Counted from the first letter of the stretch, positions 14,412 through 29,374 are shown. The stretch: 64,000 nt of DNA from Pleuronectes platessa (GCF_947347685.1 NC_070649.1:16091561-16155560), one strand, 5' to 3'. Numbers and translations are program-made. Notes: a model not told the origin generated them from the letters alone.

Positions 14412-16020
14412 GGATCACTAATCCAGCACAGGTAGGATCACCAGTCCATCACAGGGCTGATCACCAGTTCAACATAGGGCTGATCACCAGTCCATCACAG
14501 GGCTCATCACCAGTCCATCACAGGTCTGATCACCAGTCCAACACAGGTCTGATCACCAGTCCAATACAGGAAGGATCACCAGTCCATCAAAGGGAGGATC
14601 ACCAGTCCATCACATGGCTGATAACCAGTCCATCACAGGGGCTATAACCAGTCCATCAAAGGGAGGATCACCAGTCCATCAAAAGGAGGATCACCAGTCC
14701 ATCACAGGGCTGGTAACCAGCCCATCAAAGGGAGGATCACCAGTCCATCAAAGGGAGGATCACCAGTCCAACACAGGGCTCATCACCGGTCCAACATAGG
14801 GCTGATCACCAGTCCAACACAGGGAGGATCACCAGTCCAACACAGGGCTGATCACCAGTCCATCACAGGGCCCATCACCAGTCCATCAAAGGGAGGATCA
14901 CCAGTCCATCACAGGGAGGATCACCAGTCCATTACAGGGAGGATCACTAATCCAGCACAGGTAGGATCACCAGTCCATCACAGGGCTGATCACCAGTCCA
15001 TTAGAGGTAGGATCACCAGTCCATCACAGGGCTGATCACCAGTTCAACATAGGGCTGATCACCAGTCCATCACAGGGCTCATCACCAGTCCATCACAGGT
15101 CTGATCACCAGTCCAACACAGGTCTGATCACCAGTCCAATACAGGAAGGATCACCAGTCCATCAAAGGGAGGATCACCAGTCCATCACATGGCTGATAAC
15201 CAGTCCATCACAGGGGCTATAACCAGTCCATCAAAGGGAGGATCACCAGTCCATCAAAGGGAGGATCACCAGTCCATCACAGGGCTGGTAACCAGCCCAT
15301 CAAAGGGAGGATCACCAGTCCATCAAAGGGAGGATCACCAGTCCAACACAGGGCTCATCACCGGTCCAACATAGGGCTGATCACCAGTCCAACACAGGGA
15401 GGATCACCAGTCCAACACAGGGCTGATCACCAGTCCATCACAGGGCTCATCACCAGTCCATCAAAGGGAGGATCACCAGTCCATCACAGGGAGGATCACC
15501 AGTCCATTACAGGGAGGATCACTAATCCAGCACAGGTAGGATCACCAGTCCATCACAGGGCTGATCACCAGTCCATTAGAGGGAGGATCACCAGTCCATC
15601 ACAAGGAGGATAACCAGTCCATGACAGGGCTCATCACCAGTCCATCACAGGTCTGATCACCAGTTCAACATAGGGCTGATCACCAGTCCATCACAGGGCT
15701 CATCACCAGTCCATCACAGGTCTGATCACCAGTCCAACACAGGTCTGATCACCAGTCCAATACAGGAAGGATCACCAGTCCATCAAAGGGAGGATCACCA
15801 GTCCATCACATGGCTGATAACCAGTCCATCACAGGGGCTATAACCAGTCCATCAAAGGGAGGATCACCAGTCCATCAAAGGGAGGATCACCAGTCCATCA
15901 CAGGGCTGGTAACCAGCCCATCAAAGGGAGGATCACCAGTCCATCAAAGGGAGGATCACCAGTCCAACACAGGGCTCATCACCGGTCCAACACAGGGCTG
16001 ATCACCAGTCCAACACAGGG
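14412..16020. repeat. Three near-tandem blocks of about 575-621 bp in copy A
   Basis: The series CACATGGCTGATAACC, GGGGCTATAACC, GGGCTGGTAACCAGCCC, ACCGGTCC and GGTAGGATC recurs with starts at 14614, 15189 and 15810, spaced 575 bp (25 monomers) and 621 bp (27 monomers). The last two blocks differ by two monomers that include a CACAAGGAGGATAACC variant near 15600. A fourth relative lies at 7070. Outer edges are approximate. Confidence 0.78.
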
Positions 16021-17055
16021 AGGATCACCAGTCCAACACAGGGCTGATCACCAGTCCATCACAGGGCTCATCACCAGTCCATCAAAGGGAGGATCACCAG
16101 TCCATCACAGAGAGGATCACCAGTCCATCATAGGGCTGATCACCAGTCCATCAGAGGGAGGATCACCAGTCCATCACAGGGAGGATCACCAGTCCATCAC
16201 AGGGCTGATCACCAGTCCATCACAGGGCTGATCACCAGTCCATCAAATGGAGGATTACCAGTCCATCACATGGCTGATAACCAGTCCATCAAAGGGAGGA
16301 TCACCAGTCCATCACATGGCTGATAACCAGTCCATCAAAGGGGCTGTAACCAGTCCATCAAAGAGAGGATCACCAGTCCATCAAAGGGAGGATCACCAGT
16401 CCATCACAGGGCTGATAACCAGCCCATCAAAGGGAGGATCACAAGTCCATCAAAGGGAGGATCACCAGTCCAACACAGGGCTCATCACCGGTCCAACACA
16501 GGGCTGATCACCAGTCCAACACAGGGAGGATCACCAGTCTAAAACAGGGCTGATCACCAGTCCATCACCGGGAGGATCACCAGTCCATCACAGGGCTGAT
16601 CACCAGTCCATCAAAGGGAGGATCACCAGTCCATCACAGGGCTGATCACCAGTCCATCACAGGGAGGATCACCAGTCCATCACAGGGAGGATCACTAATC
16701 CAGCACAGGTAGGATCACCAGTCCATCACAGGGCTGATCACCGGTCCAACATAGGGCTGATCACCAGTCCAACACAGGGAGGATCACCAGTCCAACACAG
16801 GGCTGATCACCAGTCCATCACAGGGCTCATCACCAGTCCATCAAAGGGAGGATCACCAGTCCATCACAGGGAGGATCACCAGTCCATTACAGGGAGGATC
16901 ACTAATCCAGCACAGGTAGGATCACCAGTCCATCACAGGGCTGATCACCAGTCCATTAGAGGTAGGATCACCAGTCCATCACAGGGCTGATCACCAGTTC
17001 AACATAGGGCTGATCACCAGTCCATCACAGGGCTCATCACCAGTCCATCACAGGT

Positions 17056-20000
17056 CTGATCACCAGTCCAACACAGGGCTGATCACCAGTCCATCACAGG
17101 GCTCATCACCAGTCCATCACAGAAAGGATCACCAGTCCATCACAGGGAGGATCACCAGTCCATCAGAGGGAGGATCACCAGTCCATCACAGGGAGGATCA
17201 ACAGTCCATCACAGGGAGGATCACCAATCCATCACAGGGAGGATCACCAGTCCATCACATGGCTGATAACCAGTCCATCACAGGGGCTATAACCAGTCCA
17301 TCAAAGGGAGGATCACCAGTCCATCAAAGGGAGGATCACCAGTCCATCACAGCGCTGGTAACCAGCCCATCAAAGGGAGGATCACCAGTCCATCAAAGGG
17401 AGGATCACCAGTCCATCAGAGGGAGGATCACCAATCCATCACAGGGAGGATCACCAGTCCATCACATGGCTGATAACCAGTCCATCACAGGGGCTATAAC
17501 CAGTCCATCACAGGGACGATCACCAGTCCATCACAGGGAGGATCACCAGTCCAACACAGGGCTGATCACCAGTCCATCACAGGGCTCATCACCAGTCCAT
17601 CACAGAAAGGATCACCAGTCCATCACAGGGAGGATCACCAGTCCATCAGAGGGAGGATCACCAGTCCATCACAGGGAGGATCAACAGTCCATCACAGGGA
17701 GGATCACCAATCCATCACAGGGAGGATCACCAGTCCATCACAGGGCTGATCACCAGTCCATCAGAGGGAGGATCACCAATCCATCACAGGGAGGATCACC
17801 AGTCCATGACAGGGCTCATCACCAGTCCATCACAGGTCTGATCACCAGTCCAACATAGGGCTGATCACCAGTCCATCACAGGGCTCATCACCAGTCCATC
17901 ACAGGTCTGATCACCAGTCCAACACAGGGAGGATCACCAGTCCATCACAGGGAGGATCACCAGTCCAATACAGGGAGGATCACCAGTCCATCACAGGGCT
18001 GATCACCAGTCCATCACAGGGAGGATCACTAGTCCATCACAGGGAGGATCACCAATCTAGCACAGGGAGGATCACCAGTCCATCACAGGGCTGATAACCA
18101 GCCCATCAAAGGGAGGATCACCAGTGCAACACAGGGCTCATCACCGGTCCAACACAGTGCTGATCACCAGTCCAACACAGGGAGGATCACCAGTCTAACA
18201 CAGGGCTGATCACCAGTCCTTCACCGGGAGGATCAACAGTCCATCACAGGGCTGATCACCTGTCCATCACAGGGAGGATCACCAGTCCATCAGAGGAAGG
18301 ATCACCAGTCCATCACAGGGAGGATCACCAGTCCATCACAGGGCTGATCACCAGTCCATCACAGGGAGGATCACCAGTCCATCACAGGGAGGATCACCAA
18401 TCCAGCACAGGGAGGATCACCAGTCCAACACAGGGCTGATCACCAGTCCATCACAGTGCTCATCACCAGTCCATCACAGAAAGGATCACCAGTCCATCAC
18501 AGGTCTGATCACCAGTCCAACACAGGGAGGATCACCAGTCCATCACAGGGAGGATCACCAGTCCAATACAGGAAGGATCACCAGTCCATCACAGGGCTGA
18601 TCACCAGTCCATCACAGGGAGGATCACTAGTCCATCACAGGGCTGATCACCAGTCCATCAAAGGGAGGATCACCAGTCCATCACAGGGCTGATCACCAGT
18701 CCATCAGAGGGAGGATACCCAGTCCATCAAAAGGAGGATCACCAGTCCATCACAGGGCTGAAAACCAGTCCATAAAAGGGAGGATCACCAATCCATCACA
18801 TGGCTGATAACCAGTCCATCGAAGGGGTTATAACCAGTCCATCAAAGGGATGATCACCAGTCCATCAAAGGGAGGATCACCAGTCCATCACAGAGAGGAT
18901 CACCAGTCCATCATAGGGCTGATCACCAGTCCATCAGAGGGAGGATCACCAGTCCATCACAGGGAGGATCACCAGTCCATCACAGTGCTGATCACCAGTC
19001 CATCACAGGGAGGATCACCAGTCCATCACAGGGAGGATCACGAATCCAGCACAGGGAGGATCACCAGTCCATCACAGGGCTGATCACCAGTCCATCAGAG
19101 GGAGGATCACCAGTCCATAACAAGGAGGATCACCAGTCCATCACAGGGCTGATCACCAGTCCATCAAAGGGAGGATCACCAGTCCATCACATGGCTGATA
19201 ACCAGTCCATCAAAGGGGCTATAACCAGTCCATCAAAGGGAGGATCACCAGTCCATCAAAGGGAGGATCACCAGTCCATCACAGGGCTGATAACCAGCCC
19301 ATCAAAGGGAGGATCACCAGTGCAACACAGGGCTCATCACCGGTCCAACACAGTGCTGATCACCAGTCCAACACAGGGAGGATCACCAGTCTAACACAGG
19401 GCTGATCACCAGTCCATCACCGGGAGGATCAACAGTCCATCACAGGGCTGATCACCAGTCCATCACAGGGAGGATCACCAGTCCATCAGAGGAAGGATCA
19501 CCAGTCCAACACAGGGAGGATCACCAGTCCATCACAGGGCTGATCACCAGTCCATCACAGGGAGGATCACCAGTCCATCACAGGGAGGATCACCAATCCA
19601 GCACAGGGAGGATCACCAGTCCAACACAGGGCTGATCACCAGTCCATCACAGTGCTCATCACCAGTCCATCACAGAAAGGATCACCAGTCCATCACAGGG
19701 AAGATCACCAGTCCATCAGAGGGAGGATCACCAGTCCATCACAGGGAGGATCAACAGTCCATCACAGGGAGGATCACCAATCCATCACAGGGAGGATCAC
19801 CAGTCCATCACATGGCTGATTACCAGTCCATCACAGGGGCTATAACCAGTCCATCACAGGGACGATCACCAGTCCATCACAGGGAGGATCACCAGTCCAA
19901 CACAGGGCTGATCACCAGTCCATCACAGGGCTCATCACCAGTCCATCACAGAAAGGATCACCAGTCCATCACAGGGAGGATCACCAGTCCATCAGAGGGA

Positions 20001-23000
20001 GGATCACCAGTCCATCACAGGGAGGATCAACAGTCCATCACAGGGAGGATCACCAATCCATCACAGGGAGGATCACCAGTCCATCACATGGCTGATAACC
20101 AGTCCATCACAGGGGCTATAACCAGTCCATCAAAGGGAGGATCACCAGTCCATCACATGGCTGATAACCAGTCCATCACAGGGGCTATAACCAGTCCATC
20201 AAAGGGAGGATCACCAGTCCATCAAAGGGAGGATCACCAGTCCATCACAGCGCTGGTAACCAGCCCATCAAAGGGAGGATCACCAGTCCATCAAAGGGAG
20301 GATCACCAGTCCAACACAGGGCTCATCACCGGTCCAACACAGGGCTGATCACCAGTCCAACACAGGGAGGATCACCAGTCTAACACAGGGCTGATCACCA
20401 GTCCATCACAGGGAGGATCACCAGTCCATCACAGGGAGGATCACCAATCCAGCACAGGGAGGATCACCAGTCCATCACAGGGCTGATCACCAGTCCATCA
20501 CAGGGCTGATCACCAGTCCATCAAATGGAGGATTACCAGTCCATCACATGGCTGATCACCAGTCCATCACAGTGCTCATCAGCAGTCCATCACAGAAAGG
20601 ATCACCAGTCCATCACAGGGAGGATTACCAGTCCATCACATGGCTGATAACCAGTCCATCAAAGGCAGGATCACCAGTCCATCACATGGCTGATAACCAG
20701 TCCATCAAAGGGGCTGTAACCAGTCCATCAAAGAGAGGATCACCAGTCCATCAAAGGGAGGATCACCAGTCCATCACAGGGCTGATAACCAGCCCATCAA
20801 AGGGAGGATCACAAGTCCATCAAAGGGAGGATCACCAGTCCAACACAGGGCTCATCACCGGTCCAACACAGGGCTGATCACCAGTCCAACACAGGGAGGA
20901 TCACCAGTCTAAAACAGGGCTGATCACCAGTCCATCACCGGGAGGATCACCAGTCCATCACAGGGCTGATCACCAGTCCATCACAGGGAGGATCACCAGT
21001 CCATCACAGGGAGGATCACTAATCCAGCACAGGTAGGATCACCAGTCCATCACAGGGCTGATCACCAGTTCAACATAGGGCTGATCACCAGTCCATCACA
21101 GGGCTCATCACCAGTCCATCACAGGTCTGATCACCAGTCCAACACAGGTCTGATCACCAGTCCAATACAGGAAGGATCACCAGTCCATCAAAGGGAGGAT
21201 CACCAGTCCATCACATGGCTGATAACCAGTCCATCACAGGGGCTATAACCAGTCCATCAAAGGGAGGATCACCAGTCCATCAAAGGGAGGATCACCAGTC
21301 CATCACAGGGCTGGTAACCAGCCCATCAAAGGGAGGATCACCAGTCCATCAAAGGGAGGATCACCAGTCCAACACAGGGCTCATCACCGGTCCAACATAG
21401 GGCTGATCACCAGTCCAACACAGGGAGGATCACCAGTCTAAAACAGGGCTGATCACCAGTCCATCACCGGGAGGATCACCAGTCCATCACAGGGCTGATC
21501 ACCAGTCCATCAAAGGGAGGATCACCAGTCCATCACAGGGCTGATCACCAGTCCATCACAGGGCTGATCACCAGTCCATCAAATGGAGGATTACCAGTCC
21601 ATCACATGGCTGATAACCAGTCCATCAAAGGGAGGATCACCAGTCCATCACATGGCTGATAACCAGTCCATCAAAGGGGCTGTAACCAGTCCATCAAAGA
21701 GAGGATCACCAGTCCATCAAAGGGAGGATCACCAGTCCATCACAGGGCTGATAACCAGCCCATCAAAGGGAGGATCACAAGTCCATCAAAGGGAGGATCA
21801 CCAGTCCAACACAGGGCTCATCACCGGTCCAACACAGGGCTGATCACCAGTCCAACACAGGGAGGATCACCAGTCTAAAACAGGGCTGATCACCAGTCCA
21901 TCACCGGGAGGATCACCAGTCCATCACAGGGCTGATCACCAGTCCATCAAAGGGAGGATCACCAGTCCATCACAGGGCTGATCACCAGTCCATCACAGGG
22001 AGGATCACCAGTCCATCACAGGGAGGATCACTAATCCAGCACAGGTAGGATCACCAGTCCATCACAGGGCTGATCACCAGTTCAACATAGGGCTGATCAC
22101 CAGTCCATCACAGGGCTCATCACCAGTCCATCACAGGTCTGATCACCAGTCCAACACAGGTCTGATCACCAGTCCAATACAGGAAGGATCACCAGTCCAT
22201 CAAAGGGAGGATCACCAGTCCATCACATGGCTGATAACCAGTCCATCACAGGTCTGATCACCAGTCCATCACATGGCTGAAAACCAGTCCATAAAAGGGA
22301 GGATCACCAATCCATCACATGGCTGATAACCAGTCCATCGAAGGGGTTATAACCAGTCCATCAAAGGGATGATCACCAGTCCATCAAAGGGAGGATCACC
22401 AGTCCATCACAGAGAGGATCACCAGTCCATCATAGGGCTGATCACCAGTCCATCAGAGGGAGGATCACCAGTCCATCACAGGGAGGATCACCAGTCCATC
22501 ACAGTGCTGATCACCAGTCCATCACAGGGAGGATCACCAGTCCATTACAGGGAGGATCACGAATCCAGCACAGGGAGGATCACCAGTCCATCACAGGGCT
22601 GATCACCAGTCCATCAGAGGGAGGATCACCAGTCCATAACAAGGAGGATCACCAGTCCATCACAGGGCTGATCACCAGTCCATCAAAGGGAGGATCACCA
22701 GTCCATCACATGGCTGATAACCAGTCCATCAAAGGGGCTATAACCAGTCCATCAAAGAGAGGATCACCAGTCCATCAAAGGGAGGATCACCAGTCCATCA
22801 CAGGGCCGATAACCAGCCCATCAAAGGGAGGATCACCAGTCCAACACAGGGCTCATCACCGGTCCAACACAGGGCTGATCACCAGTCCAACACAGAGAGG
22901 ATCAACAGTCTAACACAGGGCTGATCACCAGTCCATCACCGGGAGGATCACCAGTCCATCGATGGGCTGATCACCAGTCCATCACAGGTCTGATCACCAG

Positions 23001-23057
23001 TCCATAACAGGGCTGATCACCAGTCCATCACAGGGAGGAACACCAGTCCATCACAGG
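17056..23057. repeat. 6-kb internal segmental duplicate, second version (A2)
   Basis: This is the paralogue of 2911-8912, collinear over its full length. It carries its own variants: CCTTCACCGG near 18219, CACCTGTCC near 18259 and CCATTACAGG near 22543. All three are also present in B2 and absent from A1, B1 and C1. At its right edge it continues into AGGGAGGATC where A1 continues into AGGTCTGATC (23058 against 8913). Confidence 0.9.
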
Positions 23058-24020
23058 GAGGATCACCAATCCATCACAGGGAGGATCACCAGTCCATCAC
23101 AGGGCTGATCACCAGTCCATCAGAGGGAGGATCACCAATCCATCACAGGGAGGATCACCAGTCCATGACAGGGCTCATCACCAGTCCATCACAGGTCTGA
23201 TCACCAGTCCAACATAGGGCTGATCACCAGTCCATCACAGGGCTCATCACCAGTCCATCACAGGTCTGATCACCAGTCCAACACAGGGAGGATCACCAGT
23301 CCATCACAGGGAGGATCACCAGTCCAATACAGGGAGGATCACCAGTCCATCACAGGGCTGATCACCAGTCCATCACAGGGAGGATCACTAGTCCATCACA
23401 GGGAGGATCACCAATCTAGCACAGGGAGGATCACCAGTCCATCACAGGGCTGATAACCAGCCCATCAAAGGGAGGATCACCAGTGCAACACAGGGCTCAT
23501 CACCGGTCCAACACAGTGCTTATCACCAGTCCAACACAGGGAGGATCACCAGTCTAACACAGGGCTGATCACCAGTCCATCACCGGGAGGATCAACAGTC
23601 CATCACAGGGCTGATCACCAGTCCATCACAGGGAGGATCACCAGTCCATCAGAGGAAGGATCACCAGTCCATCACAGGGAGGATCACCAGTCCATCACAG
23701 GGCTGATCACCAGTCCATCACAGGGAGGATCACCAGTCCATCACAGGGAGGATCACCAATCCAGCACAGGGAGGATCACCAGTCCAACACAGGGCTGATC
23801 ACCAGTCCATCACAGTGCTCATCACCAGTCCATCACAGAAAGGATCACCAGTCCATCACAGGTCTGATCACCAGTCCAACACAGGGAGGATCACCAGTCC
23901 ATCACAGGGAGGATCACCAGTCCAATACAGGAAGGATCACCAGTCCATCACAGGGCTGATCACCAGTCCATCACAGGGAGGATCACTAGTCCATCACAGG
24001 GCTGATCACCAGTCCATCAA

Positions 24021-24940
24021 AGGGAGGATCACCAGTCCATCACAGGGCTGATCACCAGTCCATCAGAGGGAGGATACCCAGTCCATCAAAAGGAGGATCA
24101 CCAGTCCATCACAGGGCTGAAAACCAGTCCATAAAAGGGAGGATCACCAATCCATCACATGGCTGATAACCAGTCCATCGAAGGGGTTATAACCAGTCCA
24201 TCAAAGGGATGATCACCAGTCCATCAAAGGGAGGATCACCAGTCCATCACAGAGAGGATCACCAGTCCATCATAGGGCTGATCACCAGTCCATCAGAGGG
24301 AGGATCACCAGTCCATCACAGGGAGGATCACCAGTCCATCACAGTGCTGATCACCAGTCCATCACAGGGAGGATCACCAGTCCATCACAGGGAGGATCAC
24401 CAGTCCATCACAGGGAGGATCACGAATCCAGCACAGGGAGGATCACCAGTCCATCACAGGGCTGATCACCAGTCCATCAGAGGGAGGATCACCAGTCCAT
24501 CACAGGGCTGATCACCAGTCCATCAGAGGGAGGATACCCAGTCCATCAAAAGGAGGATCACCAGTCCATCACAGGGCTGAAAACCAGTCCATAAAAGGGA
24601 GGATCACCAATCCATCACATGGCTGATAACCAGTCCATCGAAGGGGTTATAACCAGTCCATCAAAGGGATGATCACCAGTCCATCAAAGGGAGGATCACC
24701 AGTCCATCACAGAGAGGATCACCAGTCCATCATAGGGCTGATCACCAGTCCATCAGAGGGAGGATCACCAGTCCATCACAGGGAGGATCACCAGTCCATC
24801 ACAGTGCTGATCACCAGTCCATCACAGGGAGGATCACCAGTCCATCACAGGGAGGATCACCAGTCCATCACAGGGAGGATCACGAATCCAGCACAGGGAG
24901 GATCACCAGTCCATCACAGGGCTGATCACCAGTCCATCAG
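24021..24940. repeat. 460-bp tandem duplication in copy B (20 monomers x 2)
   Basis: Bases 24021-24480 recur at 24481-24940. The marker pair ATACCCAGTCC and ATCGAAGGGGTTATAACC appears in both halves, 460 bp apart. Copy A has a single copy at 538-997. The duplication abuts the 713-bp tandem block directly on its left. Confidence 0.92.
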
Positions 24941-26383
24941 AGGGAGGATCACCAGTCCATAACAAGGAGGATCACCAGTCCATCACAGGGCTGATCACCA
25001 GTCCATCAAAGGGAGGATCACCAGTCCATCACATGGCTGATAACCAGTCCATCAAAGGGGCTATAACCAGTCCATCAAAGGGAGGATCACCAGTCCATCA
25101 AAGGGAGGATCACCAGTCCATCACAGGGCTGATAACCAGCCCATCAAAGGGAGGATCACCAGTCCATCAAAGGGAGGATCACCAGTCCAACACAGGGCTC
25201 ATCACCGGTCCAACACAGGGCTGATCACCAGTCCAACACAGAGAGGATCACCAGTCTAACACAGGGCTGATCACCAGTCCATCACCGGGAGGATCACCAG
25301 TCCATCGATGGGCTGATCACCAGTCCATCACAGGTCTGATCACCAGTCCATAACAGGGCTGATCACCAGTCCATCACAGGGAGGATCACCAGTCCATCAC
25401 AGGGAGGATCACCAATCCATCACAGGGAGGATCACCAGTCCATCACAGGGCTGATCACCAGTCCATCAGAGGGAGGATCACCAATCCATCACAGGGAGGA
25501 TCACCAGTCCATGACAGGGCTCATCACCAGTCCATCACAGGTCTGATCACCAGTCCAACATAGGGCTGATCACCAGTCCATCACAGGGCTCATCACCAGT
25601 CCATCACAGGTCTGATCACCAGTCCAACACAGGGAGGATCACCAGTCCATCACAGGGAGGATCACCAGTCCATAACAAGGAGGATCACCAGTCCATCACA
25701 GGGCTGATCACCAGTCCATCAAAGGGAGGATCACCAGTCCATCACATGGCTGATAACCAGTCCATCAAAGGGGCTATAACCAGTCCATCAAAGGGAGGAT
25801 CACCAGTCCATCAAAGGGAGGATCACCAGTCCATCACAGGGCTGATAACCAGCCCATCAAAGGGAGGATCACCAGTCCATCAAAGGGAGGATCACCAGTC
25901 CAACACAGGGCTCATCACCGGTCCAACACAGGGCTGATCACCAGTCCAACACAGAGAGGATCACCAGTCTAACACAGGGCTGATCACCAGTCCATCACCG
26001 GGAGGATCACCAGTCCATCGATGGGCTGATCACCAGTCCATCACAGGTCTGATCACCAGTCCATAACAGGGCTGATCACCAGTCCATCACAGGGAGGATC
26101 ACCAGTCCATCACAGGGAGGATCACCAATCCATCACAGGGAGGATCACCAGTCCATCACAGGGCTGATCACCAGTCCATCAGAGGGAGGATCACCAATCC
26201 ATCACAGGGAGGATCACCAGTCCATGACAGGGCTCATCACCAGTCCATCACAGGTCTGATCACCAGTCCAACATAGGGCTGATCACCAGTCCATCACAGG
26301 GCTCATCACCAGTCCATCACAGGTCTGATCACCAGTCCAACACAGGGAGGATCACCAGTCCATCACAGGGAGGATCACCAGTC
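24941..26383. repeat. 713-bp tandem duplication in copy B
   Basis: This is the counterpart of 998-2440 at offset 23,943, with the same 713-bp period (for example the CATGGCTGATAACC variant at 25033 and 25746). Confidence 0.9.
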
Positions 26384-29374
26384 CAATACAGGAAGGATCA
26401 CCAGTCCATCACAGGGCTGATCACCAGTCCATCACAGGGAGGATCACTAGTCCATCACAGGGAGGATCACCAATCTAGCACAGGGAGGATCACCAGTCCA
26501 TCACAGGGCTGATAACCAGCCCATCAAAGGGAGGATCACCAGTGCAACACAGGGCTCATCACCGGTCCAACACAGTGCTGATCACCAGTCCACCACAGGG
26601 AGGATCACCTTTCTAACACAGGGCTGATCACCAGTCCATCACCGGGAGGATCAACAGTCCATCACAGGGCTGATCACCAGTCCATCACAGGGAGGATCAC
26701 CAGTCCATCAGAGGAAGGATCACCAGTCCATCACAGGGAGGATCACCAGTCCATCACAGGGCTGATCACCAGTCCATCACAGGGAGGATCACCAGTCCAT
26801 CACAGGGAAGATCACCAATCCAGCACAGGGAGGATCACCAGTCCAACACAGGGCTGATCACCAGTCCAACACAGGGCTGATCACCAGTCCATCACAGGGC
26901 TCATCACCAGTCCATCACAGAAAGGATCACCAGTCCATCACAGGGAGGATCACCAGTCCATCAGAGGGAGGATCACCAGTCCATCACAGGGAGGATCAAC
27001 AGTCCATCACAGGGAGGATCACCAATCCATCACAGGGAGGATCACCAGTCCATCACATGGCTGATAACCAGTCCATCACAGGGGCTATAACCAGTCCATC
27101 AAAGGGAGGATCACCAGTCCATCAAAGGGAGGATCACCAGTCCATCACAGCGCTGGTAACCAGCCCATCAAAGGGAGGATCACCAGTCCATCAAAGGGAG
27201 GATCACCAGTCCATCAGAGGGAGGATCACCAATCCATCACCTGGAGGATCACCAGTCCATCACATGGCTGATAACCAGTCCATCACAGGGGCTATAACCA
27301 GTCCATCACAGGGACGATCACCAGTCCATCACAGGGAGGATCACCAGTCCAACACAGGGCTGATCACCAGTCCATCACAGGGCTCATCACCAGTCCATCA
27401 CAGAAAGGATCACCAGTCCATCACAGGGAGGATCACCAGTCCATCAGAGGGAGGATCACCAGTCCATCACAGGGAGGATCAACAGTCCATCACAGGGAGG
27501 ATCACCAATCCATCACAGGGAGGATCACCAGTCCATCACAGGGCTGATCACCAGTCCATCAGAGGGAGGATCACCAATCCATCACAGGGAGGATCACCAG
27601 TCCATGACAGGGCTCATCACCAGTCCATCACAGGTCTGATCACCAGTCCAACATAGGGCTGATCACCAGTCCATCACAGGGCTCATCACCAGTCCATCAC
27701 AGGTCTGATCACCAGTCCAACACAGGGAGGATCACCAGTCCATCACAGGGAGGATCACCAGTCCAATACAGGGAGGATCACCAGTCCATCACAGGGCTGA
27801 TCACCAGTCCATCACAGGGAGGATCACTAGTCCATCACAGGGAGGATCACCAATCTAGCACAGGGAGGATCACCAGTCCATCACAGGGCTGATAACCAGC
27901 CCATCAAAGGGAGGATCACCAGTGCAACACAGGGCTCATCACCGGTCCAACACAGTGCTGATCACCAGTCCAACACAGGGAGGATCACCAGTCTAACACA
28001 GGGCTGATCACCAGTCCATCACCGGGAGGATCAACAGTCCATCACAGGGCTGATCACCAGTCCATCACAGGGAGGATCACCAGTCCATCAGAGGAAGGAT
28101 CACCAGTCCATCACAGGGAGGATCACCAGTCCATCACAGGGCTGATCACCAGTCCATCACAGGGAGGATCACCAGTCCATCACAGGGAGGATCACCAATC
28201 CAGCACAGGGAGGATCACCAGTCCAACACAGGGCTGATCACCAGTCCATCACAGTGCTCATCACCAGTCCATCACAGAAAGGATCACCAGTCCATCACAG
28301 GTCTGATCACCAGTCCAACACAGGGAGGATCACCAGTCCATCACAGGGAGGATCACCAGTCCAATACAGGAAGGATCACCAGTCCATCACAGGGCTGATC
28401 ACCAGTCCATCACAGGGAGGATCACTAGTCCATCACAGGGCTGATCACCAGTCCATCAAAGGGAGGATCACCAGTCCATCACAGGGCTGATCACCAGTCC
28501 ATCAGAGGGAGGATACCCAGTCCATCAAAAGGAGGATCACCAGTCCATCACAGGGCTGAAAACCAGTCCATAAAAGGGAGGATCACCAATCCATCACATG
28601 GCTGATAACCAGTCCATCGAAGGGGTTATAACCAGTCCATCAAAGGGATGATCACCAGTCCATCAAAGGGAGGATCACCAGTCCATCACAGAGAGGATCA
28701 CCAGTCCATCATAGGGCTGATCACCAGTCCATCAGAGGGAGGATCACCAGTCCATCACAGGGAGGATCACCAGTCCATCACAGTGCTGATCACCAGTCCA
28801 TCACAGGGAGGATCACCAGTCCATCACAGGGAGGATCACGAATCCAGCACAGGGAGGATCACCAGTCCATCACAGGGCTGATCACCAGTCCTTCAGAGGG
28901 AGGATCACCAGTCCATAACAAGGAGGATCACCAGTCCATCACAGGGCTGATCACCAGTCCATCAAAGGGAGGATCACCAGTCCATCACATGGCTGATAAC
29001 CAGTCCATCAAAGGGGCTATAACCAGTCCATCAAAGGGAGGATCACCAGTCCATCAAAGGGAGGATCACCAGTCCATCACAGGGCTGATAACCAGCCCAT
29101 CAAAGGGAGGATCACCAGTGCAACACAGGGCTCATCACCGGTCCAACACAGTGCTGATCACCAGTCCAACACAGGGAGGATCACCAGTCTAACACAGGGC
29201 TGATCACCAGTCCATCACCGGGAGGATCAACAGTCCATCACAGGGCTGATCACCAGTCCATCACAGGGAGGATCACCAGTCCATCAGAGGAAGGATCACC
29301 AGTCCAACACAGGGAGGATCACCAGTCCATCACAGGGCTGATCACCAGTCCATCACAGGGAGGATCACCAGTCC

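Larger units (their letters stand above)
1..23483. repeat. Higher-order repeat copy A (1,021 monomers)
   Basis: This is the first of three near-identical higher-order units. The unit start is arbitrary; I used base 1, which matches 23484 and 46415, where the same run of variants recurs, including the rare CTTATC at about 39, 23522 and 46453. Single-occurrence markers inside the unit include ACGAGTCT at 11659, AGCTC for GGCTC at 11994, GTACATC at 12882, GGGTCACC at 13287 and GCCCATC at 14872; each recurs once in B and once in C. Relative to B and C, copy A has one instead of two copies of a 460-bp block (538-997). It has a private A-to-C change at 387. Confidence 0.95.
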
